A stretch of 64,000 nt of DNA from Pilaira anomala (GCA_025716855.1 JAIXMQ010000051.1:152028-216027); one strand, 5' to 3'; counted from the stretch's first letter, positions 11,770-23,800 are shown. Made by a program: numbers and translations. The notes: generated by a model from the sequence alone, not told the origin.

Positions 11770-11820
11770 CAAAAAGAGATCAATTCTTCTTTTCTTTATT
11801 TTTTTACATATGTATAAAAT

Positions 11821-13589
11821 TTACAAGGTAATTTGAGAAACTTCATACAAGTAAGCACCTAATAATTGAGTACCATTGATATAATTGGAACGATCCAACT
11901 TTTCGTTAATAGAATGTGCACCCTAAGTAACAAAAAAAAAAAAATGAGTTTTAAAAAATAGGTGTTGTATATCTTTGTTTAAACTTACATCATCACCACG
12001 ACCCATTGGTAACAATAATACATTCTTCTTGAGTGCATCTTGGAAAGATAAAGTGACTGGAATGGAACCACCTTCACGAGTTAAATCAGGCTTTACCTTA
12101 TAAACAGTCTCTACAGCCTTAGCAGCAGCAACTAAATAGAAAAAAAAAAAAAGGTTAATTATATATATGTATACACTTTATACAAGTACGACTTACCATA
12201 GTTGGGATGATCGGGACTAGATAACCAGTAGTTACCATCATGAGTACAATGGACATCAAGTTTGTTCTTTGATCCAAGTTCAGCAAATTTCTCTTGACAG
12301 AACTTGACGACTAAAGCAGAGACCTCCTTGGGGTCCATATCGGGTACAGTACGAATAGAGAATTTACCGGTAACACATGCAGGAATAACTGTCTTGTCAC
12401 CAGGACTATAGAAACCACCTTCAACACCATGAATAGATAAAGAAGGGTTTCTCCAACGACATTGAAGTGTTTCACGAATACCATCATGAATATTAATTTG
12501 GTTGCCAACTGCAGCGTGAAGTTCATCCATATTGAAAGCCAAGTTATCATAAGTCTTTTGTTCCTCATCTAAATTATTTAAAATTGTTAATTTTTTGTTT
12601 GTGTGGGAATATATATATAAAAAAACTTACCAGATAAGGCACGGACATGCTCATAGATACCAGGAACGAGGATTTTACCATTCACATCCACAAGTTGACT
12701 CATGACCTTAAAGAGATCAGTCATAGGCTCATGAATAGTACCACCAAATACACCAGAATGAAGATCAGCAGCAGGTCCCTTAATCTTCATATGGAAGTAA
12801 GAGACACCACGAAGACCGTAAGTCAAACAAGGCTTAGAGGTACCAAGCCAGTAGTTATCTGAAATACAAACAGCATCTACATCCTTAAAGTACTTATCGG
12901 CTTCATCAAAGATCAAAGCATCTAATCCTTCTGATCCTGATTCTTCCATACCTTCAAGACAGAACTTGATGTTCACAGGTAATTCAAGTCCTAATGCTTT
13001 ATGTGCATCAACTACATTAATCCAACCAAGTACAGGTCCCTTATCATCAGTAGAACCACGACCGATCAAACGGTTCTTTTCATCTTCGACCAAGGTAAAA
13101 GGATCAGTATTCCAACCATCTTCTAAAAGGGCCTAACAAAAAAAAAAAAAAAAATCATGATATCATTTAGTACACATAAACACATACATATACATGATAT
13201 ATATATATATATATATACACTTACAGGTTGTACATCGTAGTGACCATAGACAAGAATAGTCTTCTTGGCAGGGTCATTACCTACTGTGGCAAGTACAATA
13301 GGAGGTAAATCTAATTCTGTACCATGCCAGTCTTGTTTACCGAGGTCACGCGTTTCAACGCTAGCACCAAGTGCTTTAAGTTCGGCAATCAACCAGTCTG
13401 CCATCTTGAAGACATCAGGACGATGAGCAGGGTCACCACTCACACTTTATACAATTTTTATAAATAAAACACGAAAAAGAATATATATATATATATGTAT
13501 ATATTTTACCTAGGAATAGCAACTGCCTTACGAAGTCTTTCAACGAAATCGTTTTGATGTTTATCAACGTATTCTAAAAATTGTTCCAT
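11821..13589 (-). CDS. DUG1: M20 metallopeptidase, Dug1/CNDP-type Cys-Gly dipeptidase
   Basis: Six exons (13589-13510, 13444-13225, 13132-12631, 12568-12197, 12131-11989, 11922-11821) join to 472 residues, close to the 481 of yeast Dug1. Metal-binding and catalytic motifs are present: YGHYDVQP (His near 97), [10 protein letters not shown] (bridging Asp), [10 protein letters not shown] (catalytic Glu pair) and the C-terminal GAHSINEKL. The dimerisation-domain region [21 protein letters not shown] is also typical. Dug1-type enzymes hydrolyse Cys-Gly and related dipeptides in the cytosol, completing glutathione breakdown and recycling cysteine. The start ATG is the first in the message and is followed by an M20 N-terminal helix. 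The gene lies head-to-tail with the dUTPase gene, but fungal genes are not normally co-transcribed. Confidence 0.92.
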
Positions 13590-13771
13590 TTTTTAATATA
13601 AACAAAAGATAAAAGAAAAAAGAAAAATAAAAAAATATAGCTCTCTTTTTATATATCATGAAAAAAAAAAAAAAAAAAAAAAAGGTTTATATATTATAAA
13701 ACGCGCGGTAGAAATCAATTGCCGTTTAAAATAGGCGTGCGAAAAATAATCTGGGAAACAGTCTGAATGTT

Positions 13772-13981
13772 CTATTGGTAGCCAGTTGACCCAAATCCGC
13801 CTACACCACGATCAGAATCCTCTAATGACTATTACAAGCAGTTTTAGTAAGAAATTTCCTTATTTAGTATACCACTTACTTCAACTTCTACAACAGCAGG
13901 TGTATAAATCTTTTCAATAATTAATTGGGCAATACGGTCACCACGCTTAACTGTATAGATAACAAATTAAGCTTTCTCATT

Positions 13982-14020
<39 letters not shown>

Positions 14021-14395
14021 TGAGTAATCTTCTTTACTAAAGTTAAACATAATCACACCAACAGGTCCACGATAATCTGCATCAATTACACCAGCACCTG
14101 TATCTAAATGATGTTTGGCGGCTAATCCAGAGCGTGGTGCAACACGACCATAATGTCCTTCAGGAATAGCAATAGCGATATCTGTAGCTACAATAGCTTT
14201 ACCTTGAGCAGGAATCACATTGTCATGAGCACTTTTTTTTTTTTTTAAATAAAGACATCAGTTTCTTTCTTGATCTACTTTTTTTTTTTTTTTATAAGTT
14301 TACCAGTAAAGATCGTAACCAGCAGCAAGTGCTGACCCGCGTGTAGGAATTTGTGCATATTCTGAAAGACGTTTAACTAAGAGTGGTGAAGACAT
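13772..14395 (-). CDS. DUT1: dUTP diphosphatase (trimeric dUTPase)
   Basis: Four exons (14395-14304, 14231-14020, 13950-13880, 13828-13772) give 143 residues, the usual size for trimeric dUTPases. All five conserved motifs are visible: [39 protein letters not shown] and the C-terminal Gly-rich [10 protein letters not shown] that closes over the nucleotide. The enzyme converts dUTP to dUMP and pyrophosphate, keeping uracil out of DNA and feeding dTMP synthesis. The second intron begins GTAAAAAA and is mostly A on the coding strand. The promoter carries ACGCGT and GCGCG hexamers (see separate entry), fitting S-phase control. Confidence 0.95.
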
Positions 14396-14430
14396 GATAA
14401 AGTTTTTATTCTAAAAAGAGGGGGAGGGAA

Positions 14431-14480
14431 ACGCGTTTCAATTGAATTATTGGTTTTTTTTTTGAAAAAAAAGCGCGTTT
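14431..14480. promoter_or_regulatory. MCB-like (ACGCGT) sites upstream of dUTPase
   Basis: ACGCGT lies at 14431-14436 and a GCGCG core at 14473-14477, 36-82 bases upstream of the dUTPase start codon. ACGCGT is the MluI cell-cycle box bound by the MBF factor, which in fungi drives DNA-synthesis genes at G1/S. Such CG-containing hexamers are rare in this AT-rich window. The link is inferred from motif and gene function. Confidence 0.45.
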
Positions 14481-15794
14481 TGTGACTATGAATTTCTGGG
14501 CTTATTAAACACCATTGTTTTTAAAGGGAGAACAATTGCAAAATATACCGATCAGGAAAAATTATCCCCATTAAATCTTGATTGTCGCTATATTTAACAT
14601 TTTCTTCAATTTGCAATTGATCATGGCTAAACTTAATTCCCGGAAGTTGTTCTTCCTTCTCAACTGTATTTAGATAAGTTTTTGAATCTACTTTATTTTT
14701 AAATTAAACTTGTACATATAAATATAAAGGAAGTGGAGGATAAGCAGATAGGTATTCCTTACGCATGAATTGATAAGGTAGAGAGAATAACAACAACATT
14801 TTTAAATGTCGTGCTTCGAATTTATGATATATTAACTTGTATGTGTCCTCTCGTCAGAGAGCCACAATCAACGGCGTTTTTGTTACACGTTGTTGGTAGA
14901 AAACCAGACATTCGGAACAAGTATAAAAACACCAAGTTTTAACTGAAAAAGAGCTATTCTTTTCATATATGGCTGAATAAATCTATTACTCATACGAATA
15001 CATTAAATACAAAGAGATATTTCTCTTCTTTGTAAATAAATGACCATTTATTTTATTTTTGTTAGTTCATAAAAAATGAGTGTTTTTTTTGTACGTGGTG
15101 CCTTTCCTAAAAAAAAATAAGGTTGTAGTGCGCCTAACATTTTGTGTGTAATCAAAGTGATGGGAAAAAGGACCATTTTTCCGTGAAATCGCCTGCAATA
15201 TAATTAATAAGGAGGTCCGTCATCTTGAACCAGTAAAAACATCTCTTTTGCTTTTATATTCAATTATGCGGTAATAATAATAATAAAAAACTGGCTGTAA
15301 AAAATAATATGCCTTTCTTTCTTTTTTTTTTTATCCAAATCCTTTTGACTCATTGTAGGTGCACGTTAAGCGAGTTTAACCGGGAATTATGTAAGATATT
15401 ACATGTACTTATACAGATAAATGACGATTTGTGAAACAGTGAAGAGTTTATAAAATTAAATCCACTTCTCGAACACACAACATAAACCGAGGTTTTGTGT
15501 GCCGTAGAATAAAATGAATACAGTAGTTACATGTGTCACTACTAGTTCACAGTATATATACCACCACACAGTTGACATACTTCTTCTACTACTACTATTA
15601 CTACTATTACTATATGTTGTAACAACTTATTCTACAGAACTGGCTGCTTTTAAAAAAAAAATAGAAGAGTGAGATGTAAGGCATGATTAAATAAGAGAAA
15701 AGGGCCGTTGCGAAAAAATGAGCTCAGCTGCGATCATTTTTTCTTTAAATTCGGTAATTTTATATTTCTGTTTTTTCTTTTGTTTCTATCATCA
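14481..15794. other. Long intergenic region between divergent dUTPase and PPxY genes
   Basis: About 1.3 kb of AT-rich sequence with no ORF longer than 60 codons that looks real, no RNA gene and no recognisable repeat. It separates two divergently transcribed genes. A CTA-rich microsatellite (ctactact...) lies near 15585-15612, about 180 bases upstream of the PPxY gene. Confidence 0.4.
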
Positions 15795-16213
15795 ATGTCG
15801 ACAACTAGTTTTAATATATTATGGGTGTTATGTGTCTTGTTATTATTAGGAGCATTCATGGTGGCAATGAGAAGACGTCGATTAGCTGCTAAAGCAGAAG
15901 GTTTTATGTCTTATCTTTAATCATGTATCATATTTATCTAATAATAATAATAAAATTATATATAGCCTTGGCACGACAGCAACATCAAGCTTCAATAACT
16001 TTTATACGCTCAAACACGGGGCAAGAAGTTCGCATACATATGCCACGAACCGAGAACTCAAACCCTACACATCCAATACCAACCACAACAGTGAATACTG
16101 GTGCGTCAACTATACAACCACCACCACCTGCTTTTAATAGAGAAGATCCACCACCACCTTCCTATCAAGACTATCGAAAAGATGTACTTGTTCAACCTCC
16201 TCGAAATGACTAA
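15795..16213 (+). CDS. Small single-pass membrane protein with PPxY motif
   Basis: Exons 15795-15900 and 15966-16213 join in phase 1 to 117 residues. Residues about 8-25 form one hydrophobic segment (ILWVLCVLLLLGAFMVAM), followed at once by a positively charged cluster (RRRRLAAK). This predicts a type III or signal-anchor topology with a cytosolic tail. The tail is Thr/Pro-rich and contains PPPPSYQDY, which includes the WW-domain ligand PPxY. Small PPxY membrane proteins often recruit Rsp5/Nedd4-type ubiquitin ligases for membrane-protein sorting, but the partner here is inferred. The ATG used follows a longer hydrophobic leader (from 15708) that lacks conservation features and is probably 5' UTR. 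No named family was recognised. Confidence 0.65.
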
Positions 16214-16355
16214 AAAAAAAAAAAAAAAGAAAAAGAAAAAAAAGGAAACCTTCCCCCCCCCATCTCGTCTTTTTATTTTTTTTTTCTTTTTTATGTAGTA
16301 TATTATAAAAAGAAAAAAGAAAAAAAAAACTTTGTTATTATTTATTTTGTATAGT

Positions 16356-17196
16356 TTATGCTATTTCGTTTGGTATAAGTTCATATTCTTCATCTTCTTG
16401 TTGTGTTTCTGTTTCCATGACAGCATCCAATAAAACCCTTCTTTCAGTTTTCATCCGCTTTAATTTTTTATGAGCCATTTCTAATTCGTCCTGAAGCATC
16501 TCGTTTTCTCTCAAGATGTAAGATAATTGTGCTTTAGCGAGTCTGTATTGAGTATAAGCTGAGGAACCAGATACAAGTGTCTGTGTGGTTGGTTTTAATT
16601 CGGTCGTGCCTGATTCCTGGTCTGATTCATCTCCAGAAGAACTTGTTGTAAAGTCCATTCGATTCCTCATTCGTTTATTTTTAGACAACATATCCAAGGA
16701 CGTTTTCTTTATATTGTTCTTTCTAGATTTTGAGGATATAGTAGGTGTGATTTGTGCAATATAGGTAGGTGCTGGTTTATATAAACTTTCGCCATGCTCT
16801 GCTTTTTTATGTCGAACCAAGGCATCCATACGACCGAATCTGTGTAATAAAAGAAATGTTTAAAAAAAAAAAGAAAAAAGAAAAAAGAAAAAAGAGAACA
16901 ATATATTACGTTTGTCCACAATTATTTGTTATACATTCAAACGGTTTTTCACCTGTATGAATTCTTAAATGCATCATTAAAGCGAATCGGTTATGGCATT
17001 TTGCACCCTGTCTTGAACAATTAGTCCAATCACAATAGTAACCACCTTTTTTCCAACCCACATGATCTTCTGAAAGATGAGAAGCAAGTGAAGCATGGTT
17101 TGGAAACACTTTTAAACATGAATTCCAGTGACAAGTTAAATTAGTTGTGCCATGGTTGTTGTGCTCATCTAGACTAGTTATACTCTCGTCTGTCAT
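16356..17196 (-). CDS. C2H2 zinc-finger protein with C-terminal coiled coil (possibly Iec1/INO80-associated)
   Basis: Exons 17196-16910 and 16839-16356 give 256 residues. There are three to four C2H2 fingers. The first is CHWNSCLKVF...HLSEDH. The second is CDWTNCSRQGAKCHNRFALMMHLRIHTGEKPFEC. A final finger is split by the intron (CGQTFGRMDALVRHKKAEH). The middle is Ser/Thr-rich and basic. Residues about 185-235 are heptad-like (AKAQLSYILRENEMLQDELE), predicting a coiled coil. The wide CxWxxC spacing resembles fission-yeast Iec1, a YY1-like INO80 subunit, as well as other fungal zinc-finger factors. It is a nuclear DNA-binding or chromatin protein with fair confidence; the Iec1 link is tentative. 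Confidence 0.7.
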
Positions 17197-17300
17197 ATTT
17201 ATTTTCTTGTTTGTTTGTGTTAAAGAGAAAAAAAAAAAAAACTTGGGAAATCCTGCTATCTATGCTCAATTATGATAAATATTTCGAAAATTAAAGCTCA

Positions 17301-17600
17301 GTATAAAAGGAGGTTGGGTTGCCGTTATTCATCCCATAATTTTTGACAGTCAAGCTTTCTTTTTTTTAGGTGAGTTGTACCACCAAACCATAAATCAGAA
17401 ATGAAGCAATGGCATTATTAAGACGATTGCCTTTGAGAAAAATAAATTCATCGTTATCATCTTTCTGTATAAACTATAAACACAACAGAAATTCGCAAGA
17501 AAATTCTTTGATATACCTATTAATTCATAACTTCTCCCAAAAAAAAAAAAAAAAAATATGTCACACTCAGGAACATTCAACTAAAAAAGGCTTCTGGTAG
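17301..17600 (+). CDS. Possible small gene or exon with TATA box and basic N-terminus
   Basis: A good TATA box (GTATAAAAGG near 17302) is followed about 100 bases later by an ATG at 17409. This opens a 63-residue frame starting MALLRRLPLRKINSSLSSF. The N-terminus is basic, Ser/Leu-rich and lacks acids, like a mitochondrial presequence. The frame then runs into low-complexity Lys codons from a poly-A run and stops at 17600. No homologous family was recognised and no clear following exon was found. It could be the first exon of a decayed gene. Confidence 0.25.
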
Positions 17601-19513
17601 TTTCTTTATGTATGTCACGAAAGAGTCAACTTTTTGGAAGTAATGTGAATTGAAGAATATTTTTTATACATAAGATAATTCGTTAACAGTAAGAGTGGAT
17701 CGGATAGTATAGAAAGATTTAACTCACATTACGGTAACAACTATGATAAAAGTGAAGTATATCGTCTATTAATTTATTTCGTTTCACACCCCACTACGCC
17801 AGGTGAAGCAGTCTTAAGTTATAAGATGCTTAACAATTTCGAAGGAGGTGTAATCCCTTATTTTTCGCAGTTCTTTATTTGCATGCACCATGATCACCCA
17901 GCGCATGTTTAAATACAATGTAATTATTCAAAATATCTTTAATAATAAACACCTCTTTGTCTTATATGTAGACGGGAATCGATTTGAATCAGCAGTGAGA
18001 TCTTTTTTTTTTCTCCTTAAGACGTTCATGACATTCAAGCTTTTGATTGATATATCATGCAGATATTGGTTCGGATGATCTGAAAATTGCACAAAACTTA
18101 CAAAATTCTTGAATACAATAATTAGAAATTTAATAATTAAAAACTAATACATTTAAGTTGGGACGAAAAAATATACATTTACTAAAACAGACTTACCTCA
18201 GAACTAAACAATCGTGCATATATATATATAAATAATGTCAGTTATTGCTACAAATAATATGTTTAGTTATAATTCTATATTATACTTAACTAGAGGCAAG
18301 CTCGTCCTCCAGAGATTTGAATGATTTGAAAATAGATAATTAGGTTCTACATATTCATTACGAAGCTTGAAATACTTTAAAAAAGGGTCGATCTCTTTTC
18401 ATTTGTACACCCAAATTTGTTTCTTCTGGAAACGAAGAGAAATAAAGTATCTAAATTATGCTTGATATCAGAATTAAGAAGACTCTCTTCAATATCATTC
18501 AAATCATCTTCGAAAAACATGATTTTATCTTTCCTGTTCAATTTAAATATAACTTATTAAAGAGAACCACATTAAATTTCTCCACATCTTTTTAGAATGA
18601 ATGTATTCAGTACATAGCAATATTTTCTTATTGCTAGGCTAAATATATACGATATCTAATATATCCAGACCATTTGTAGAGAAATACCAATTAAGTTCTT
18701 CGTTTGTATTGCTGAAACTACCTTTTTGAACATAGTCATAAACATGAATACTATTTCAAAATTTTTGTCTATGTAGTCAGATGACTTGACCCATATATCA
18801 TTCATACTGTCTAGAGCAATATCGTTTATGTCTTCTGACAAATCCTTTCTTATAATTTTACTGAAACCAATTGAGAATATTCTATTAATTGAAGCATTTC
18901 TATTTGACTCTACAGCCGTTTGCTACGGTTTTGGCTGTGGTTTTGTGGACTTTTTTTACAAGCTTAAGGATAACTAGTATTGAATTTGTCCCGAACATAA
19001 TTAATATCCAGTCAATGTTACTTTTTGTACAGGAGTTTTTTTTTTCTAAATAATCTTTTAAGACAGACGGTGTGCAGTGGTATCAGTTACTATTCCCAAG
19101 GGAAGCTGTTTATTACATATTGTTTAAGGACTTCTCCTTAAACTTTTCAATCTTTTGATTGACCTTCTCCTTCTCCTTCTCGTTTTGTATTTTTGGTGCT
19201 AACTTGGCCGTAAAAAAATTGGTTATGCATCATTCTTCTAAAGTCGGACAAAATCATATTCACAGGAGCAGCATTAATCCGGGGAGCGTTTGGCAATATT
19301 TGACAAAGACCCTTCATTTGGTTCTTGAATTATACATACTAGGGCACTTTGCATTGCCTTTTTAAAATAGACAACGCTGTAATCCTGGATAAATACACCA
19401 AAGGAGTTTTCTTGCCTTGTCATTTTTTATCTTATCCATATAGATTGCATGCTGGAATTGATAGAACGATTGAGTCGAACTTCTTATAGCGTAATAACTG
19501 TCCTATATAACTA

Positions 19514-19584
<71 letters not shown>

Positions 19585-20229
19585 TTGATAAATACTTGCC
19601 TTTTTTTGTATATTACAAATGCACTTAAATAGTGAATAGAAATATAACTTAATTATATGAAACGTATAAAGTGATAAGAAAAAAAAAAGCATCAAAAGAC
19701 GAAAGCTTAATATTTTATTCAGTGTAATATTTCGTGATTAATGAAAAAAAAAAAAAATAAAAATAACAGGAAGTATGTAATACGAATTGAAAAGATAATT
19801 TCTCATGTCAAAACACTTAATTAAAAGTTAGAAACGTTTTCTATTATTTCATGACAAAATATAAAATGCTTGAATAAAGAAACTATCAGAAGCCTTTCAG
19901 TCGATTGTTGCTAGATGCATGTTTTCCTTGGAGAAGCTATAGATCAACAAATCAAAAGATATTCTAAAGCGATTGTCTAAATGTCATTACTTCATTTCTG
20001 ATTTATGGCTTGGTGGTACAACACAGCAATGTTGATGATCATAAAAAGACTGACATAATTTATGAGATGAAAAACGGCTTTCCATGCGTTTGGAACGCGG
20101 TGTTTTAACAGTACTTTCAACAAGTCACACTAAAGAAAAAAAAAAGATGTAGTGCAACCGGGATAAGGGTACCCCCCACACAACCAATTTTTAATATTTT
20201 TCCTTGAATCTTTTCTCAAATTACATATA
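17601..20229. other. Gene-poor AT-rich region with a 60+ base poly-A tract
   Basis: About 2.6 kb without a credible gene. ORFs here are under 70 codons and lack recognisable domains. An uninterrupted A run of more than 60 bases lies at about 19516-19581, the longest homopolymer in the window. Weak, stop-ridden coding-like strings on the minus strand near 19200-19450 may be remnants of a transposon, but I could not assign a family. Confidence 0.4.
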
Positions 20230-21524
20230 ATGTTATCTAATTTGACTAGACGTTCTGTTCAAGTAGCCCGTTGTGCTTCTAGAGTCAATGTAAAGAGAAA
20301 TATTCATAAACAACAACAAAAAGAAGCACGCTCTATATCAATATCTAAGCCAAAAAAAAAAAAAATTCTATTTCTTCTTATGTAGGCCACACGTCAAGCT
20401 TCAACTAACGCCACTGCTTATGAAGAAGCTCTTAGATTGATCCAACTCGATAAAAAGGAACGATTAAACATGTTGAACCGTGTCGAAAAAGAAATTGCTC
20501 GTGTTGCTGGCAGTAAGTTTTTATTATTATTTGTTTCAAAAGAAAGTACCCCTGGTAAAATATTAAACACTTGTCAACCTGTTAATAGCTTCCACACCTG
20601 CTCAGTTAAAGGCTCTTGATGCTTTAAAGTTTGATTTACAAGTAAAGGCCGAATTAAACGAACCCGAAGTTCAAAAGAACTTTAAGCTCGGCAAAAGTAA
20701 GCGCAAAAATTTAATTTTTTTTTGACAGGTTTAGGATGAAAAACTAATTTTTTAAATAAAGTCGATATGTCGCAGCCAGTATATCGTTATATGAAACAAA
20801 AGGAATTCGAGAAAGCACCCAAGAGTAAATTAATGGAACGTTTGACTCAAATGAATGTTATTCCTGATGTTTTAGCACCCAATATGAATCCTACTGTTGA
20901 AGTATCCGTTAAAGTAGCAGAAGGACAAGTTGAACCTGGTGTATTTTTGAAGCCAGAACAGGTAATACTAAAAAAAAAAAAAAATAGATATGTGTTTATT
21001 CTTTTTTATATACATGCTGAAACGTATAGTTATAGAGCATTGAACTTCCTCAAATTGATATCACCAACTTCCACACTGAATCACGATTATATACCTTAAT
21101 GATGGTCGATCCAGATTCACCTGATGTTTCCAATAAGACATACCAACAACATTGTCATTGGTTAGTATCCAACGTACCTTTATCAGCCACTAGCCCTACT
21201 GTCAATGGAGGCGATTCTATTTTAGAATATACTCCTCCTCATCCTCAAAAGGGTACCAAATATCATCGTTATACTTTAATTGCATTTGAACAACCAAACG
21301 AAGGTCAAGAAAAGGTTGATATTAAAGTTGAGAGCAGAGATCAATTCGATGTTAAGTCATTAGCTCAAGCTCATAACTTAAAGGCTACTGGTGCCACTTT
21401 CTTCCGTGAAGAATGGAACGAGAACGTCAGCAAGATTTATAACGAAATTCTCAAACAAGAAGAACCTATTTATGGTAAACCTCCCAAGGTTCAACGTTAT
21501 ATTCAAAGAACCGTGTATTATTAG
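20230..21524 (+). CDS. MRPL35: Mitochondrial large-subunit ribosomal protein mL38 (PEBP-like, MRPL35)
   Basis: Five exons (20230-20289, 20386-20512, 20589-20696, 20762-20961, 21036-21524) give 327 residues. The N-terminus MLSNLTRRSVQVARCASRVN is an Arg-rich mitochondrial presequence. Residues from about 120 form a PEBP (phosphatidylethanolamine-binding protein) fold, with the family motifs YTLMMVDPDSPDVSN, HCHWLVSNVP, YTPPHPQKGT and YHRYTLIAFEQ. Mitochondrial mL38/MRPL35 uses this fold as a structural part of the large ribosomal subunit, and its length and presequence distinguish it from cytosolic PEBP inhibitors. The acceptor of exon 5 was placed at 21035 because the alternative at 21029 gives an immediate stop. 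A short spacer separates it from the next plus-strand gene. Confidence 0.85.
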
Positions 21525-21648
21525 ACAAATTAAAAAGAAGAAGAAGGGAAAAAAAAATATATATATACATATAAAAATAAAATAATTAAGTTAGAAACCC
21601 AGTCTCTGCTCTTTCTTTCCTAACCCCTGTCAGATTTTGTTTTTCCTA

Positions 21649-22372
21649 ATGTTGAGATCTTCATTACTCAAAGCAACCATTGCTAAGCGTTTCTTTAGCA
21701 CTGAGAATGTAATTGACGACGTTATTCATAGAGTGGACTTCCGAGTAGGTAAAATTGTTCGTATTGAACAACATGCGGAAGCAAGTCATTTGTTTATTGA
21801 ACAAGGTAAATAGAAGTCTACTTGTCAAGTATTTGCAATTCTTATATGTTTAATTTAGTTGATTTAAATACGGAAACTACCGAAGTTATGCCTAACCCTC
21901 GTACAATTGTGAGTGGTCTTGCACCTTTTATGTCTATGGAATCACTTTTGGTAAAAAAAAAAAAAAAAAAAAAAAAAAACTTGTACCTTTTTTTTTCTAT
22001 TCATGCATTATTAAAATTCTTTGTATTTGTAAATAGAATAAATCAGTGATTGTAGTAGCTAATTTAAAACCTAGTAAATTTAGAGGCGTGTTGTCTCAAG
22101 GAATGTTACTAGCATGTTCTTCTGCTGATAATAAAACTGTTCAACTGTTATCTCCACCTAAAGATAGTTTGATTGGGGAAAGAATTCAATTGGAAGGTAT
22201 TGAATGGCAAGGAGAACCAGATACAGTTTTGAAACCCAAGCAAAAAGTATTTGAGCAAGTAGTTCCATTCTTAAAAACAAACGAAGAAGGCATTGCCACT
22301 TATAAGGGAATCCCATTTATTACATCAAAAGGAAAAATTACCGGCGCAATTAAAAACGCTCAAATTTCTTAA
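21649..22372 (+). CDS. tRNA-binding (EMAP-II/Arc1-like) OB-fold protein, probably mitochondrial
   Basis: Exons 21649-21805, 21859-21950 and 22037-22372 give 194 residues. The N-terminus (MLRSSLLKATIAKRFFST) is basic and amphipathic like a mitochondrial presequence, with an RxFFS-like cleavage context. The rest is one tRNA-binding domain: VDFRVGKIVRIEQHAEASHLF, then RTIVSGLAPFM, VVANLKPSKFRGVLSQGMLLACSS and a C-terminal extension like that of EMAP-II/AIMP1. In Arc1 and AIMP1 this domain delivers tRNA to synthetases. A stand-alone organelle version may assist mitochondrial aminoacylation, but that is inference. The second intron begins GT followed by a long A run. Confidence 0.75.
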
Positions 22373-22396
22373 TAAATACTACATTTCATTTTTATT

Positions 22397-23507
22397 TTAA
22401 ACAGTGGGAAAGTTTCTTCTATTTAACAAAACTGCTTTTAAACTACGAATATCACTCTTTAATCCAGAAACAGCTTGGGAATCATTATTTTGACGATTGA
22501 AATGGCTACCGGGATGATAAGAGCTATACCCATAAGGATTTGTCTCATTCATCACAGTTTTTAAACCAGATAATTGATCTCTAAAATCACCATAGATCTT
22601 TTGTTTTAAATGAGTGGCAAGACGGTCGCGAGAAAAGATGACAAGTTGATCAATCTTGTTGGATAATTCGATTTGATGCTTCACTAATGCATCAACTACT
22701 GTATTTTCTTCTCCTTGATCGATCAATGCGTCCAAGTCATCGTTCTCGGTTTGGAAGGTTTTTATAGATGCAGTTAATTTCTCTGCAGTTGTCTTTCGTT
22801 GATTGTATCGTGAACGTTGGTATGTTGCAATACGATTGAAAATAGGTAAAATAAAACGCTATGATTAAAGATTTAATATCCTAGTTACACACACATCTCT
22901 CTTATTTTTTACTTACACTTAATATACCAACAATACCTGCTGTAAGACCTACAGCACCCATACCTAATATAACTGCGATGGCAAATAATTTTTCAGCAGG
23001 AACAGGTGGGGTAGGTGGTTGGGGATAATATACAATTTGTGGTGGTCCATAATTTAAGTTTCTAGAAGGCACAACAGGCGCTTGTTGTTGTGGTGGTGAT
23101 GATGCTTGTTGTTGTGGAGAAGGAATCTAGATATTCACATGCGTTTCAATAAAGGTTATAATAATAAAGGAATATGCGTTACTTACATAAGAAGCAGTAG
23201 TGGTAGTGGTGGTGGCGGTGACAGTAGGAGAAGAAACTTGTTCATCACCACCTACTCTTTTGAAGGCTTCATCAATTTCAGCTTGGTTTAAACCTTTTTT
23301 TTGTAAAAAGGCAACCTTTTTAACCTTTTCAGCTGATCTAACATTAGCAGAACTCAAGAAGGAAACAGCAGACTTAATCAAGTCTTCTCGCAAGGGAGAA
23401 ACGAGAGCAGATTCAGGTGCTGTTACAACAGTTGTGGTAGGTTCCGTAATATTAGTCTTTGTAGTAGGTGTTGTAGGTTGATTATCGGGCTTGACAGAAT
23501 CAGACAT
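22397..23507 (-). CDS. PEX14: Peroxin 14, peroxisomal docking protein
   Basis: Exons 23507-23187, 23126-22917 and 22858-22397 give 330 residues. Residues about 39-85 match the Pex14 N-terminal domain (REDLIKSAVSFLSSANVRSA, then KVAFLQKKGLNQAEIDEAF), which binds WxxxF motifs of the receptor Pex5 and also Pex19. A Pro/Gln-rich linker follows. A hydrophobic segment near 147-173 (LFAIAVILGMGAVGLTAGIV) and a coiled-coil region (about 180-250) match family architecture. Pex14 is part of the peroxisomal membrane docking and translocation complex for matrix protein import. It converges with the plus-strand tRNA-binding gene; the stop codons are only about 25 bases apart, so the 3' UTRs probably overlap. 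Confidence 0.9.
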
Positions 23508-23800
23508 TGTTAAGAGATAAAAAAAATAAAAGGTATTTGTGTGGGGAAATAATATGTATATTTTTTTTTAAAGTTTTCACATGCTGACAAACCGAAAATT
23601 GGAAGTTGTCCGACTATTAAACTATAATTGCATTGGTTTAATTATTTATTAGGTATTTATACGGTTTTAATAATGGAAGGAAAGAAAGATATGGTATTTA
23701 AATAAATATATGTATGTATATATATATGGGATAATTATAAGAATGTGTGAGAGAAAATATTACAGAAATTACAATTATATTATTATTATTATTATTATTA

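Noticed and set aside
19432..19695. 87-residue minus-strand ORF with over 20 Phe
   Set aside because: It is the translation of the long poly-A/T tract.
23200..23481. 93-residue plus-strand ORF antisense to PEX14
   Set aside because: Shadow of a Thr-rich coding region; no signal of its own.
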